Assembly (NCBI GenBank): GCA_963676655.2
Contig: CAXXKX010000005.1
Coordinates: 124,001 to 188,000 of the forward strand
Length of the DNA stretch: 64,000 nt
Reading direction: 5' to 3'
From: G963676655 sp963676655
Lineage (GTDB): Bacteria; Verrucomicrobiota; Lentisphaeria; Victivallales; Victivallaceae
The first letter of the stretch is position 1. Every line of letters begins with the position of its first letter. A program made the translations under genes and the position numbers. Below the pieces are notes generated by a model, which searched no databases, had not been told where the DNA came from, and saw only the letters and a list, made by a program, of their open reading frames with translations. Shown here in pieces: positions 63,606 through 64,000 of this stretch.

Positions 63606-64000
63606 TCAATCTTCCGCGTAAAATCACTATTGGACTCGGCATTCTGGCGGCTGCCGCCTTTTTCCTGATCTTCCTTATTCTGCCAATCGTCACCGTCGCA
63701 GGCAGAGGCTTCGACCCGACTATTATGCTGGAAACATTCCGCAACCCGATCTATCGGGAAGGCTTGCTCAACGCTCTCAAGATTTCACTAGTTACCACCT
63801 CCATGGTGTTCTTGTTCACCATCCCTGCGGCGCTGATCTACGACCGCTACGAGTTCAGTGGTAAGAACCGGGTCAATTTGATGGTTATGCTGCCGATGAT
63901 TCTGCCGCCGTTCGTCGGCGCACTCGGATTCCAGCAATTGCTGGGACATTACGGTGTATTCAATACAATCCTCGAGTATATTGGCCTGCCGACGGTCGAC
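63602..64000 (+). CDS. ABC transporter permease, 3' end cut by window
   Basis: The ATG at 63602 overlaps the stop of the binding protein gene (ATGA). The translation starts MINLPRKITIGLGILAAAAF and has membrane segments FLIFLILPIVTV, NALKISLVTTSMVFLFTIPAALIYD and LMVMLPMILPPFVGALGFQQLL, typical of the FbpB/PotB-type permease. The frame is open to the last base of the window. It completes the transporter made with the ATPase at 59997 and the binding protein at 61995. Confidence 0.9.
   Translation, partial: MINLPRKITIGLGILAAAAFFLIFLILPIVTVAGRGFDPTIMLETFRNPIYREGLLNALKISLVTTSMVFLFTIPAALIYDRYEFSGKNRVNLMVMLPMILPPFVGALGFQQLLGHYGVFNTILEYIGLPTVD

Overview
The window looks like a chromosomal segment of an anaerobic, glycan-degrading bacterium of the Lentisphaerota/Victivallales type. 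This placement is inferred. Supporting signs are a pseudopilin-like protein with an FTLIELLVVIAIIAILAS-type N-terminus and a C-terminal H-X9-DG motif, rhamnosidase-like, GH130-like and DUF5696-like enzymes under AraC and LacI regulators, an [FeFe]-hydrogenase maturase (HydG), a histidine-type (sulfide-using) Thi4, several REP-type palindrome families and two RAYT-like transposases. There is no rRNA, CRISPR array or prophage. One tRNA (Val, anticodon TAC) is present.

Layout. 1-4.6 kb: truncated RAYT, a DUF3604-like protein, three small lipoproteins and tRNA-Val. 4.7-8.3 kb: AraC regulator divergent from a GH78-like protein, then a glycerophosphodiesterase (GDPD). 8.5-10.2 kb: TM1266-type regulator and hydG. 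10.3-18 kb: a lipoprotein, a TPP riboswitch with thi4, a second GH78-like enzyme, a secreted unknown and a DEAD-box helicase. 18.7-28.5 kb: a carbohydrate locus on the minus strand (pseudopilin, mutarotase-like secreted protein, TIM-barrel secreted protein, DUF5696-like protein, GH130) with its LacI regulator and a divergent secreted protein. 28.5-32.3 kb: a tight four-gene operon of GDPD, HAD-IIA phosphatase, XRE-cupin regulator and a nitrilase-GDPD fusion. 32.7-37.3 kb: two paralogous membrane proteins, NAD synthetase, a methyltransferase and a GGQ release-factor-like protein. 37.4-38.0 kb: five copies of a 69-bp palindromic repeat.

38.1-42.3 kb: a LacI regulator with two Gfo/Idh/MocA oxidoreductases and an amidohydrolase. 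AACCGGTT-centred palindromes sit both at the regulator promoter and at the promoter of the second oxidoreductase, so this is a legible small regulon for catabolism of an unidentified sugar-like or cyclitol-like substrate.

42.3-53.0 kb: the most unusual part. Two divergent four-gene operons with overlapping or nearly abutting genes face each other across about 200 bp. One encodes an ECF sigma factor, a probable membrane anti-sigma factor, a secreted unknown and a CsgG-like secreted protein. The other encodes a 1468-residue zinc-ribbon/transmembrane protein with CsgG-like segments, a secreted HEAT-like protein, a second CsgG-like protein and a membrane protein ending in an L7/L12-C-like motif. 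I read this as a candidate undescribed envelope assembly or stress system under its own sigma factor.

53.0-64.0 kb: a second, complete RAYT, a coiled-coil protein beside a solitary trpB, an Opp/Dpp-type permease, an HtrA protease, a duplicated-domain lipoprotein-like unknown, and an iron/polyamine-type ABC transporter operon (ATPase, binding protein, permease cut by the window edge) that is interrupted by an IS200-like transposase inside a cluster of inverted and direct palindromic repeats.
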